NCBI GenBank assembly: GCA_027625915.1
Contig: JANTQA010000023.1
Span: 4,712,001 to 4,776,000, forward strand
Direction of reading: 5' to 3'
DNA: 64,000 nt
From: Anaeramoeba flamelloides
Taxonomy: Eukaryota > Metamonada > Anaeramoebidae
Both the position numbers and the translations under genes were made by a program. Below the pieces are notes generated by a model that saw nothing but the letters and a program-made list of their open reading frames with translations, searched no databases and was not told the origin of the DNA. This document shows, in pieces, positions 26,111 through 38,087 of the stretch; position 1 is the stretch's first letter, and each line of letters starts with the position of its first letter.

Positions 26111-29100
26111 AAAAAAGAATAAAAAAAATTCCGAAAATGAGAAGAAAGAAGAAAATACAAAGTCAAGGGAAAAGACAAAAGAAAGAAGCAAGAAAACTGA
26201 AAAAATAACGAAAAAAGATGAGAAAAAAAAAAAATAAATAAATAAGAAAAAAGAAAAGAAAAAAGAACACAAAAGTGATGATAATGATGATAGTGGTAGT
26301 AATGATAGAAAAGGTAGTAGTGATGTGATTAAATTATATCAAAAAATTCACTATTTTACTAAAATTTTTTGATTTTATTTTTGTAAAAAATATTTTACAA
26401 TTCAATCCCTTTTTAAAAAAAAAAAATTATTAGAATATTTTCACACAAGAAAAGGCTTTATACTCAAAATAATAAATAATTTTATCTATAAATATTGTTT
26501 TCCTTTTATCTTTTTTTAAATTACTCTTGAATGATTCTAATAAAGTTCCATTTTTTTTTACAAAATTAACTTTTTAAAAATTTAATTTTTACCGTGAGAA
26601 AAAGTTAATTAAGAGTTGATAAATCATATTAGTGGGTAAAGTGATTTATTTTTTGGTGATTTTGATAAAAAAATTTTTTCTTCCTTCATTTAAATTTTTT
26701 TCCATTCTTTATAAGACAATCTTTTCTATCATAACAAGTCTTTATAATTATTAAATAACTTGATACTTTTGTTAAAATATTAAATAAAAACATACTTTGC
26801 CTGAAATATTTAACAATAATGATCCTTGCCAGAAAATTCATTTTTATAAAAAGGATGAGTTTTACCATTATTAAATCGATGATGGGTGTGATATAAGCCA
26901 AATTTCAAAAATAGTGGCAAACTTTTTTATTATTATTTTTTTCTTTTTTGATTTGTCTTTCAAAAAATACAATGATTATACAACATTTTTATTTATTAAT
27001 CTATATTGGCTATTGTCTCTAAAAAATTTAGTAAAATACCTTATTATTCAATAAAAAACACAATTAAACTAATTTTTTGTCGATGAAAAATATGCCACCA
27101 TTTTTGAAATTTAGCATATTTTAAATATATATTTATAATTTTTCAAAAATGTAGAATCAGTTTAGAATGTCACTAGAAGTGGTTTTTTGTGTTTGTCCCG
27201 GATTTTTTTAAAAGTATTTAAATCAATTTTTCAAATCAAAATCTTTTTTTCTATTTTGGTCATTATTCTTTGTTTTTTTTAAAGGATTTTCTTTCTTTTC
27301 TTTCTTATCTTTGTACTTAATCTTTTTCCTTTTTTTTTCTTTTCTTATTTTTCAATTTTTTTCTCTTTATTTTTTCTTTTTTCTTTTCTTTGTGTGACAG
27401 CCAAGTTGAAAAAAAAAAAAAAAAAAAGATCTAAAATATAATTAAAAATTTTAAAAAATAGTGAACATTTCAGGTTTTTTAGAATAAGCCAAATGTAAAA
27501 AATAGGAAAATAATTTTTTATTATTACTTTTTTTTTCATTTGTCTCTAAAAAATAAAATGATTACATTATATTTTTATTGATTACTCTATATTGGTTATT
27601 ATCTTTAAAAAAATTAAAGTATATTTTATTCAAATATAAAAATAAAAACAATTAAATAAATTATTTTTCTGATGAAAAATCTGTAATTATTTTTGAAATT
27701 TAGATCACACAATTTATCATCAAATATTTTCTTATTGGTACTTTTTCTTTGGAAAATCAGTAATAAAAAATACATAATGCTTTTTTCAATTAATGTGATA
27801 TTTTTTTTTTTTTTTTTTGATTTTTTTTTTCAATTGATTATTTAGGATGAGACACTTTTTTTGAAAGATTGTTTATCTATATATATATATATGGAGAATT
27901 ATGTCAAATAAAAATTGTTTTCTCTGAATTATAATTTTTGAAATTCTTATTATTCTTGAAAAAATTAGTTATTAAACATAACTCATTATTAAATCAGTTT
28001 TTTATATATTCTTTGAATTCATTATATTGAAATTTAGCTAATTCTCTATTAATTACATTAAAAAATTTAAGAATATAAAATAATTCCAAAAAAAAAAAAA
28101 ACAAAACAGAATAAGTATAAGTTCAAAAAAGTTTTAATTGTATTATTTTTCTTGAAAGAAAGAATTTATTCAAGACAATTTTATCAAAATAAAAAAAGAG
28201 AAGAAAAAAAAAATAATTAAAATGTTATAATAAAAAAATAATAATATAATTTTCATGACTAAATTAAAAACCATCAAGGTACGATGGGTTTTTCATGGTT
28301 TGAAGTAATAGGGTGAAATCCTGTATTTTACTCTATTCTCTTCAATATTGTAAAAGTTAATTACTAAAAAACATTATAGAGTACTATAAATCATGTTATT
28401 ATAATTTTTATCTGGGATAAAGCATGATAAAAATATTATCAATAATAAGAAAAATATCCCAAATTATTGATTAATAATTAATATTTAATTGGTGTTAGTT
28501 TGTTTTTTAATAGAAAAGAATTAACAATTATCTTTGGTTTTATTTATTTTTTTTTTTTTTTGAATAAAAATAGCTGTGTTATTTTTTTTATAATTTTAAA
28601 GAATGAAATAAATTCTTTGATTTTACTTAATTCCATTAAATTGGATAAAAATGAAACACTTTCTCTAAAAGTCTGGCACTTGGCCCCCAAATTTATAACA
28701 ATTTTTTACTATTTTTAATACATTTTATTTTTATTTTTTTAGTATTATTTTTTCTTTGTTAGCTTAAGTAAATTTTTAATTGTTTTGTTTATTTGTTTAT
28801 AATTCTTTATGATTTTTTTTCAAAATCTCAATTAAATTTTTCTAATTTCTTATTTAATAATTAGTAAAAGGTTGATTCAAATGATGTTACAATAAAGATA
28901 ACACTATTTATTTTTTATGAACTTTTATTGTAAAAAATTATAGAAAAAAATACTTTTAAATTCATTTATTTGTCAGACAGCAAACATAATGAAATATTTT
29001 TGGAAGAAAAAAAAAGTATATTAATCTTTTTGATAGAGACCTATTATTTTGTAAAATATTTTAGATAAAGAATACTTCTTTAATTGATTTTTTGATAGAA

Positions 29101-30535
29101 TTTTGGTATATTCGGGGTTAATATATCAACTTTTGATGTCATAAAATTAGAATAAAAGATTTATTTTCAAATTTAGAACATCATAAACTATGATATTAAA
29201 TTATATTTTTATATAATTGATTTTTTTTTCCTTTTCATTTTTCATATCATTTTTTACTTTTATTTTATAAAAAAGAATATTAAATCTATTAAGTTGATAA
29301 ATAATTCACAAAAAAAAAACAATTTAAATTGGTTTTACCAAAAAAAAAAAAAAAAAATGCCCTTGATATTAGAAAGGACTTTTCACCAAACAAATTTTTT
29401 GACATTAAATATTTTTTTTTCTTGGAATTTCCCCTTTTAAATTAAACCTAAAAAACTTTAGCCACATAATTTGTTTTAATTAATTTGAAATTTCAACTTG
29501 AATTCGTTAAAATTGAAAATTTTAAATCATTCTATCAAATAGTCACCAATTCAGAAAAAAAATCTAACGATCACAAAATCTTATTTTTCAATTCTCAACA
29601 AAATTTTGTTAAAAAAAAAAATGTTTTAAGGTGGAAAAATGAAAATAAAAAATTTACAAAAATCCTATTATTTGAGTGTTTTACTAGTTAAATTTCAATT
29701 AAAAATCGAGATATATTTTAATAATTTTTTTTTTTTTTTTTTTGCAGAAATTCAAATTGAGGAATGAAATACTTATAGATGGGTAGGTATTGAAGAAAGA
29801 ATTTTGGTCTTTTTTTTTTTTTTTTTTTTATTGATGAGGAGGTGTAAATTTACATCGAAGTGTCCCTTGCTTAAATTCCCTAAAGGTCATTAAAGTGTAA
29901 AAAAATAGATTTCGAATTTTGATCTTTTATGGTTGTAAATTTAATATTTATAACACTTTTATTCAATTACCTTAAAAAAATAAAAAAAAATTAAAAATCC
30001 CTAAATAAAACCAACCCTAAATTTAAAATTTCATTAACAACACAAAAATCAATTTTTTTTATTAAATACAAACTAATCTATTTGCATAATACACTGCATA
30101 AATTCATATTTTGAAAAGAAAAAAAAATTGCAAAAATTGTATTTTTCAACCACAATTAAAATCCATACCAAGTCGAAATCCATCAACTAAAAGCCAAGAC
30201 ACCAAGTCACCACACTAAATACAATACAATCTTTTTTCATTTGCCAGAGATAGAAATACATTTAAATGTTGCTTATTTTAAAAAATAAGATCCATTAATG
30301 TTTGTTGTTGAGGAAGAAGTATTAAATACACTCTAGACGTATTGGCAGCCTGAATTCTATAAAAATAATTTGAAGTATAAAAAAAAATCTATTACTATTT
30401 TCATCAAGATCTCTAAATATTTTTTTAATTCTTGATCAAATGAAATTTTTTACTTTCAAAAGTTTTAAATTCAAAGTTTAGGCTAGGTGTTGACAAAGTT
30501 GGTTTTTAGGAATTAGAATTTGTATTAGCAATTTT
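26111..30535. other. Very AT-rich intergenic region
   Basis: The first 127 bases may still be coding for the deubiquitinase tail in a shifted frame. Beyond that I see no gene. The DNA is extremely AT-rich with poly-T runs, an R4 repeat near 28150-28370 and a short AT dinucleotide run near 27876-27890. Confidence 0.5.
28150..28370 (+). repeat. Dispersed repeat R4, copy at 28.2 kb
   Basis: Shares the R4 landmarks: AATAATATAATTTTCATGAC, AAATTAAAAACCATCAAG, GGGTTTTTCATGGTTTG and a GTATTTTACTCTATTCTC end. Diverged and non-coding. Confidence 0.45.
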
Positions 30536-30840
30536 CTATTGAGTTGTTTTGTTTTTTTTTTCAAGTTTATCAAAGGATGTTTTTGCAAAATACCAAAATA
30601 AGACACAAACTCGTTTCACACTGAAGCCCCAAATTATTGACTGGATAGATCTAAGGAAAGATTGATCTAGTTCACTCCAGGTGATAAAATTGATTACCAT
30701 CACTTTGGTAAAATTCAAATCGTTGTAGTTTGCATCAAATCACGTCAGTTGCTTCAGAGAAGTCGCATCATTAATGTTTGATCAAGATCTCATCAGATCA
30801 AGTTAAGTTTGTTAAAGATCTAATCATAACAAGTTTATCA
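30536..30840 (-). pseudogene. Decayed coding-like tract 1, family unknown
   Basis: The minus strand has higher G+C than its surroundings. It reads as protein-like sequence over about 70 codons (for example TKVMVINFITWSELDQSFL and SIIWGFSVKRVCVLFWYF) with at least one interruption. It lies just downstream of the Aha1-like gene on the same strand. No domain is recognised, and origin and age cannot be told from the sequence. Confidence 0.35.
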
Positions 30841-30979
30841 ATTCGATAAGGATTTATTTATGGCTTTTTACCTCTCCCAAACACTCAAAAAAAAAAACAA
30901 TACGAAGAGGAGAATAACACACATAACTGTAAAAAGGAAATTTGAAAAAAGTAAAAAGTCGAATAAAATAAAGTACCAT

Positions 30980-31430
30980 TTATTTTTCTCTCATTACGTG
31001 GATGACACAGTCCAGTTCCTCCAACACTTTTGGATAAACGGTCTTCTTAAGAAATTCTGTAACTTGTTTTATATTTTCCTTGCAATCAGCATAAACAACA
31101 TAATCGTCTTCTTCTTCTGTTTCTGAGATATTTACAATCTCTAAAGAAGCACTAAACTTTTGGTGTTTCTTTTCCTTCTTCTTTTTGTAAATTTAGGTAT
31201 CCGTTAAATTCCATTTTAATTTTCAAACTGTACCCAAGAATCCTTTTTCTTTTACGAATCGTTAAATAAGCCTCACCAGAAACCACAACTTTTTTTCTTT
31301 CAATTTTTCCGTTTTGAAATTCATCTAAACCAAGATCTTCTGTTGTTAATGCTTCTTTTAATTGTTCTTTTGCAAATTTGTCAAGATTGATCTCTTCCCA
31401 ATGGAAGTCGTTTGTATTCCATTTTGACAT
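30980..31430 (-). CDS. Aha1 N-domain (Hch1-like) Hsp90 co-chaperone, with an internal frame change
   Basis: Aha1-type proteins bind the middle domain of Hsp90 and stimulate its ATPase. The start at 31430 gives MSKWNTNDFHWEEINLDKFA, matching the family's conserved W...N-HW start. GEAYLTIRKRKRILGYSLKI and MEFNGYLNL are the family's central strands. The first frame ends at a TAG (31146-31144) just after KETPKV. The next frame, one base on, continues with SASLEIVNISETEEEDDYVV, KENIKQVTEFLKKTVYPKVL and ends in MREK with TAA at 30982-30980. Together the two frames cover the whole N-domain, about 150 residues, with no C-terminal START-like domain, as in yeast Hch1. No intron can explain the frame change. 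It may be an indel, a sequencing error or +1 recoding. Strong similarity on both sides suggests a gene under recent selection rather than an old relic. Confidence 0.8.
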
Positions 31431-32446
31431 TTTGATGTTGAATATTTATTTTAAAAAATGACCAGACTTGGACAAAATGAGGAAAAAATAACAAAAATTT
31501 AGAGAAAGAGATTTCTCTAAATCCAAAAAACATTTCTCATTCTCTAATTTCCTCATTGTTTATTTTATATAAGACTCTTCGTTTTTTTCAATAGATCTAA
31601 TGGGTAAAGAAGTTTTTAGAGAAGAAATTTTTTATTGACTCAAAAATCGAATTTTGTGTTTTACAATTTGTAAAGGCAAAATTTTGAAGATTTCTTTTTG
31701 GGAAAATCAATAGTATATTTTTGTGAAAAGTGGCAACTTGTCACTTATTATCCCAGCAGTTTTATGGTAATTAAACTCTTAAAAATTTGAAAACAAATTT
31801 TGTTTTTCAAAATGTGTTTTTCAAAAACTTGATCTTGAAAAGAAAAATGAAAAAAAAAAAAAAAATATTAAAGAAAAAAAACAAAATTTTTAAAAAAAGT
31901 AATTTTTTATTGAAGCAAAGAGAAGTTTTCAACAAGAGACAGAATCACCTTTTACATAAAATGGTTACTTTTTTTTGGTAATTGTTGTTCAAAAATCATG
32001 GCAGGATTACATCTCTTTTTTTTTTTTAAAAGCAATTCTTTCAAAGAAATAAAACAAGTTGTTAAAGCAGAACAAATAGAAAGTGAGAAAAAATTTTTTT
32101 GTGTTTTGTTTGGAAAGAAAAAAATAAAAAGAAAAAAAAAGTAAAAAAGAACAAAAGAAAAATAAAATAATTAAAATAAAAGTAAAAACTCATTCAAGTA
32201 TATACTAACGATTTTAAAAAGAATTGAAAATTACGTGTAACAATAATTCTTTTCTTAAAAGCGAGGTGTTGTTACTGTCTTGTTGTTGTTCTGATGTTGT
32301 TTTTGTTTTTTGTTTTTTATTGTTGTTATGGTTGTTGTTTATTGTTGTTAGTTCTTTTTTGGTTTGTTCTGATTGTTGTTTTGTATTTTTTCTTTTTTGT
32401 TTTTTGTTTTTTATTGTTGTTGTATTTTTGTGTTCGTTTGGTCGTT

Positions 32447-32447
<1 letters not shown>

Positions 32448-32498
<51 letters not shown>

Positions 32499-32503
32499 GG
32501 GGG
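32448..32503. repeat. T50-G6 homopolymer tract
   Basis: An uninterrupted run of about 50 T followed by six G. It is preceded by about 180 bases rich in TTGTTGTT and TTTTTG units (32260-32447). The exact length is prone to sequencing error. Confidence 0.8.
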
Positions 32504-32561
32504 CATACACTTGTTTTTTTTAATCAATGCAAGCCAATCTGCAGTTAAATGTTAAACACAA

Positions 32562-32763
32562 TACAGTCAGTTTCACTTTTAAGACACAAACTTTCAACGA
32601 AATTTAAGGTACAATAAAAATCTCAAATTAAGGCACAAAATTTGTAATTTTTGTTTTTACAATTTATTTTTACTAGAATTTGAATTTTGTGCCTTAATTT
32701 GAGATTTTTAGTGTGCCTTAAATTTCGTTGAAAGTTTGTGCCTTAATAGTGAAACTGACTGTA
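32562..32763. mobile_element. Palindromic TA-flanked MITE, copy 1
   Basis: About 202 bp including a TA at each end. The left end reads CAGTCAGTTTCACTTTTAAG and the right end is its complement, ending CTGACTG. The arms run nearly to the centre, with GACACAAACTTTCAACGAAA and TCTCAAATTAAGGCACAAAA mirrored on the right. There is no coding capacity. TA flanks and CAGT-type ends fit a non-autonomous Tc1/mariner-superfamily element. Three more copies lie at 33378, 48179 and 62769. Confidence 0.85.
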
Positions 32764-32964
32764 AAGAATTTAAATGTTTTGTTTTTTAGTTAATATTTGC
32801 AGATCTTTGATTTAGAATTTTTGAAAAAAAAATAAATTACAAAGGTAGGGAATTGAAGTTAGGGTAAAAAATAAATAATAAGAAAAATATTCTTTTGATT
32901 TTTTGTTTTTTAGTTGAATAAAAAAAAATTATGTTAAAAGGCGAGATTTGATGTACCAGTTGTT

Positions 32965-32989
32965 GGTTAGGTTAGGTTAGGTTAGGTTA
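32965..32989 (+). repeat. Interstitial (GGTTA)5 array
   Basis: Five perfect copies of GGTTA, equal to the telomere-like TTAGG unit, inside AT-rich intergenic DNA between two MITE copies. It is too short to show a telomeric origin. Confidence 0.85.
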
Positions 32990-33377
32990 TATTTTTTAGT
33001 GTTTTTTTTTCTCAAAAAGAGAGAATTATTCATTTTTCTCTAAATGCCCAAGTCTGAAAATTTTCCACAAAGATAAAACCGTTCAAACAATCAAAAAACA
33101 ATAAGAAAAAATATCATTTTCCAAACTCTGTTAAGCAAACCTCTATAAAACTCGATTGTTTTTCAAAAAAAGTAGATCTACTGAGTAGACCAAACAATTA
33201 CTTATGTGTTCTAGGGAAATCCTACTGTTATAAACTTTATTCTGGTTTATTACTAGACTCATAAAAAAGGTATTGTTATTTATAAAAAAGATTTGATTGA
33301 AAATATTTACAACTACACAACAATTTTATGAAGACTCACAATTAAAAACCTTGTGAAGGGATTATGTTCATGTCCAG

Positions 33378-33578
33378 TACAGTCAGTTTCACTTTTAAGG
33401 CACAAACTTTCAACGGAATTTAAGGCACAAAAAAATCTCAAATTAAGGCACAAAATTTGGAATTTTATTTTTTACAATTTATTTTTACTAGAATTTGAAT
33501 TTTGTGCCTTAATTTGAGATTTTTATTGTGCCTTAAATTTCGTTGAAAGTTTGTGCCTTAAAAGTGAAACTGACTGTA
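33378..33578. mobile_element. Palindromic TA-flanked MITE, copy 2
   Basis: About 201 bp with TA at each end and the same mirrored arms as the copy 615 bp upstream. The two are nearly identical over their arms, including GGCACAAACTTTCAACG and the central TTTACTAGAATTTGAATTTT. That suggests a young family or local duplication. Confidence 0.85.
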
Positions 33579-34379
33579 TTTTTTTCCCTACTTTTCAATA
33601 AAAATCAAAAAAAAAACAATTAGTTTCTAATTTTACTTAAATTTTCTTCCAAATTTAATTTTTTCTCAAAAATTCAAGGGTTTACTTTCAAGATCGATTT
33701 GAACTTGGGTACACTATTGGATTATAAATTGGGTATTACATTTAGAACAAGAAGAAAAAAAACATGGATTATATTTCGAAATAAAGATTATTAACTAAAT
33801 TTCATAATAAATGGTGCTTTTTTTATTTATTTTTTTTTTACTCACTTTTATTTTATTTTTAGATGAAAAACATAATATTTCTGGTGTTTAGAACTGAATA
33901 CTAAAATAGTCATTTTTATATTATAATATATTTCTTCAATTTTTATTAAGATTTATTTTCAAAATTTGATTTTTAATGTGTTAATTATTTTGAAATAGAG
34001 TTTATTTACTATGAATGCATTGTTTTGATCACTAAAATCATTCCAAAAAAATGTCACAATAAAAGAAAAAAAAAATGTTTCACATAAATTAGTAATGGGG
34101 GATTCTGTTGAAAATACCAAAATACGGTAAATACTATCCTTGAAAGAGTTTTTGGAGAATTTCTATCGAAGAAAAAATTAAAAGCCAAATTGTCAAACCA
34201 ACCAAGACAAAATTAAAATTCTTTTTTCAATTTTAATATGATTTCTGTGACAATGTGGCACTACTTAAGTAACCCAATTGTCAAAAATCAGAGACAATGT
34301 CTCTTTTGAAAGTTAGAGTTGTTTACTGAGAGTGTTTGAAATGATCATCACTTTATCGTCAGGATAATCAATATTATTT

Positions 34380-34900
34380 TTCTATTCATTCTTATTTTCT
34401 TAATAACGGTGTTTAGAGTTTAGATATCACAAAATGTCTTTTTGTAATTCCTTTAAAAAATCCAAAGAAAATGTTTTTTTGATCCAAATTGGAAAATATT
34501 TTTTGGAATATTTCTTGGCAATTTGAATGAGACAGGATCAAAATAGGTTGAGACAAATTGGTAAATTCTAAAAGTAGTCCTTAAATAAATGCTTTTGAGA
34601 ATTTAATTCATTTTTTCTTGTGTTTTTCGATTACAATATTTGTTTACTCTTTGCTCTCTTGACGATTTGAAAATATAAATTTGTTTGGATTTGATAAACA
34701 GACAGATTTTTTCATCCTAGTTTCAGAACCAGAGAACCTAAAATGACTTTATTTCTTTGAGTGCTTTCCACTCACAATTTGAGAAAAAATTTTACAAAAT
34801 ATTCTTCACAACTTGGGCAATTTAACAATAGAACACAATGAAACTCAATATTTTGGATCTATTTAATATAATTTTTTGAAAATTTTCTTGTTTGTGATTT
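34380..34900 (+). pseudogene. Decayed coding-like tract 2, family unknown
   Basis: The plus strand shows protein-like stretches separated by several interruptions, for example KSKENVFLIQIGKYFLEYFL, LFGFDKQTDFFILVSEPENL and EKILQNILHNLGNLTIEHNE. Composition differs from the neighbouring poly-A/T DNA. No family is recognised. It ends about 280 bases before RAD23. Confidence 0.35.
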
Positions 34901-35181
34901 TTTTAAAATTAATTGAATAAACATTAAATTAAGTTCAATCATTCAACAAAGCTTGGATTTCAAAATCAAATCTTATTCATAAAGCTTTCAAAATCTTAAA
35001 TAAGAAAAACTATTTTCCTAAAAATATTTGAGTACTTAATTTGGAATTTTTTTAATACAATAGATTAGTATCTTTCAAAACTCCAATTTTCCATATTTGG
35101 TTGAGAAAAATAATGAAAAAACAAGTCATTTTTTAATTTTGTTGTTCCAAAATTTCATTTTCATAAATCTTTTCTTTCAAT

Positions 35182-37800
35182 ATGTCAACCAAAATAAAAA
35201 TTTTAATTCGTTCCATCCAAGGAAAATCGTTTGTAGCCGAACTTGATCCAGAACAAACTGTTCTTGATGTTAAAAAAATGATTGAAGAAAAATGGAAGTA
35301 TCTCATTGCAGGTCAGAAATTAATCCATTCTGCAAAGATCCTCCAAGATCAAACACACATCAAAGACATTGACTTTAAAGGAAAACAGTTTTTTGTTGTT
35401 GCTTATAAAAAAGTAATTCTCCTTAACCATTTTTTTTTTTTTTTTTTTTTTCTCTCTTCAACACAACCCAACAAAAAAAACTATTTTTTCTCTTTTTTTT
35501 TTTTTTTTTTTTAAATCTCCCTTTTCTTCTGAAATATGTCTTTTTTTTTTATTTTTCTTGAATTAAATTTACAAGCCAATCCAAACACAACCAAAAGTAG
35601 TTGAAAAAAAAGTTGAAAAACCAAAGGAAACGAATCAAAGTATGAACATTGAAAAAAAAACAGAAGAAAACAAAACAGAAGAAACACAAACTGAAAAAAA
35701 AACGGAAGAAAACAAAACAGAGGAAAAAAAAACAGAGGAAAACAAAACAGAGGAAAACAAAACAGAACAAAACAAAACAGAGGAAAAAAAAGACTTTTAT
35801 TCAAACCAGGCAAGTTCAATGGTCAACCGAGAAAATTATGAAGAAACTATCAATATGATTGCTGGTATGGGATTTGAAATACCCCAAATCAAACTTGCTT
35901 TAAGAGCTGCTTTTGGTAACCCTAACCGTGCCATTGAATATCTTGTAAATGGGATCCCAGAACAGTTTACTCAACAAAATCTTGGTGGCCAACAAACACA
36001 AAACCAAACACAAACACAAACACAGAATCAAAATACTACAGAAAACCAAACAGAAAACAAAACAGAAAACCAAACAGAAAATCAAACAGAAAATCAAACA
36101 GAAAACAAGACAGAAAACCAAACTGAAAACCAAACACAAACAAACACAAACACAAACTGTATAATAATTTTAATTAGATTTAACATTTTTGATTTTTTGC
36201 TTGTTAAAAAAATTATTAATTTTTCCCTTTTTTTTCTTTTTTTTCTTTTTTTTCTTTGGCTTTTTTATAAAAATTAACAAATACTTTTCCTTCTAAAAAT
36301 AAAAAAAAAATAGCATTTAATATTTTTGGAGGAGGCCAACAAAACCAAACGCAAAATACTACCCAAAATGAAACAACAACAAACTCCCCACTCGAAACCC
36401 TAAGAAACCATCCACAATTCAACCAATTAAGACAAATGATCATTCAAAACCCTAATTTAATTCAACCAATCATTCAGCAACTGACAAGAGAATCGCCTGA
36501 ATTAGGACAAGTAATTATTTTTTTAAAAATTCTTTATTTTTCTTTGTCTTTAAATTCTTTTTATAGTTTCTTTCTCTAAAAAAAAAAACTTTAAAGCTTT
36601 ATTTTTGACATTTTAGTCCTGTGAAGCAAAACAGTTTTGTAATACGGCTTTAAAAATAGTCATGGTAAAAGTATCTCAAGGGTTGTACAAGTTATTTTAA
36701 TACTTTTTTTTTTTTTTTTTTTTCACATTTTTTAAATGACAGTACACAAGTTTAAACATTATTTCTCTATTTTTAGTGTTTTTTTGATAAAAATCGATTT
36801 TAAGAGACATAATGTTTAAACTTGTGTCTGATTTAGTACACTAAAGCAAGAATTATTCCTTTCATTTTAAATTAGAAAATTAAAATTGATTGAGTTTGAA
36901 TGATCATTGGAAAAATAATAAGAATTATTGAATTGAACAAAATAAGACAATTTTTGGTAAAAAAGTTGGTGAAAGAAGATCAAAAGAAAATTATTTCAAA
37001 ATTTTATATTTATCAAATATTGATTTAAGAAACCAAACAAAGTACCAAGGTCCGATCTAATGATTTATGAAAGTAAGATTTTGTCTCAAGATTGAAAAAA
37101 AAAAATTCAGTTTTTACTTTGTTCATCAGAAAAGATTTATCAAATTTATTTTTGATTATTTTCCCGATTTTTTGTTTATGAAATAACACTAATTCATGTT
37201 CAAATCTGAGTTAAGTGGTCATTTATGCGAGAATGCGGCCAATTATTTTCAATCCAGTATCATCTCGTAGAAATGTCCAATTTTTTTAAAATTATTTTGT
37301 TTTTTTTAAAATTAGACATCTGTATTCTAAAATTATTAAAAATTTCCAAATTTTTTTCACTTTGTTTCTATTAATTTAAATTTTTACCTTTAAAGTATAT
37401 TATAACTCACCCACAAGAATTTTTAGGACTTTTAAGCGGTGGTACAGGTGGAACTGGCGGCGGCTTGGGAGGAATGGGAGGAAGAGGCACAGGTGGAAGA
37501 GGCACAGGTGGAAGAGGAACAGGTGGAAGAGGAACAGGTGGAAGAGGGAGAGGAAGAGGGATCCAAGTTACCCAGGAAGAAATGGAACAAATTCAAAGAC
37601 TTGAAGGACTTGGTTTTGAACGTTCTCAAGTACTCCAAGCCTGGTTAGCATGCGAAAAAAACGAAACAAGAGCAGCACAATTACTATTTACTTTTAGAGA
37701 TGAAGAAGAAGAAAACCAACAGGGAGGTGGGTTTGATTTTAATTTTGGTGGTCAACAGGGCGGTCAAGGTGGCCAACAAGGAGGAGGTGAACAAAATTAA
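35182..37800 (+). CDS. RAD23: RAD23 ubiquitin shuttle / nucleotide-excision-repair factor, four exons
   Basis: Carries ubiquitylated proteins to the proteasome and stabilises the XPC/Rad4 damage sensor. Exons are 35182-35412, 35576-36158, 36314-36510 and 37396-37800, giving 471 residues. A ubiquitin-like domain (1-77, [20 protein letters not shown]) binds the proteasome. UBA1 lies at about 160-205 ([20 protein letters not shown]), the XPC-binding domain at about 296-355 ([20 protein letters not shown]) and UBA2 at about 393-437 ([20 protein letters not shown]). Intron 3 falls inside the XPC-binding domain, and the join [19 protein letters not shown] aligns without gaps to animal RAD23. Linkers are low-complexity: Glu-Asn-Lys-Thr repeats before UBA1, Asn-Gln-Thr-Glu repeats after it, and GRGTG repeats (15-bp units, 37479-37558) before UBA2. 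Intron 3 is 885 bases and holds a perfect inverted repeat. All four domains are present, so the protein should be functional. Confidence 0.96.
36744..36827. repeat. Perfect inverted repeat in RAD23 intron 3
   Basis: ACACAAGTTTAAACATT at 36744-36760 is the exact complement of AATGTTTAAACTTGTGT at 36811-36827, with a 50-base spacer. A GTACAC motif also lies just outside each side. In the transcript it could form a 17-bp hairpin. It may be a short relic of an inverted-repeat transposon. Confidence 0.75.
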
Positions 37801-38087
37801 AAATTCTACAATATTAAGAAATCAAAAAAAAACAATTAAAAAATCAGATTTACTGTTGTTCAAAAACAAATTTTCCATCAAAAATTATTTTAAGTTTTTT
37901 CAAATTAAATAACTAAAAAACTACTAAATAAATTTCAATACAATTATTTTGAAATCTCTATTGCTTTAAAATATTAAATTATTTTTCATTTTGGATTAAA
38001 TAAAAAAATAAAAAATCAACTCGCAGGTTAAGTGTATAAGAGGTTTTGATGATATCTATGCTTAATTCACCATAAAGTTACAAAAAT

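Larger units (their letters stand above)
31431..35181. other. Intergenic region rich in inverted-repeat elements
   Basis: About 3.7 kb between the divergently oriented Aha1-like gene (-) and RAD23 (+), so both promoters should lie at its ends. It holds two copies of the 201-bp palindromic element, a 50-base T tract followed by G6, a short GGTTA array and a decayed coding-like tract. No intact gene is seen. Confidence 0.6.

Noticed and set aside
29485-29691. 68-codon plus-strand frame
   Set aside because: Lys/Asn/Phe content expected from AT-rich DNA, no conserved pattern and no flanking splice signals of quality.
32214-32555. Overlapping frames on both strands around the T50 tract
   Set aside because: They consist of homopolymer and TTG-repeat translation (poly-Phe or poly-Lys) with no other content.
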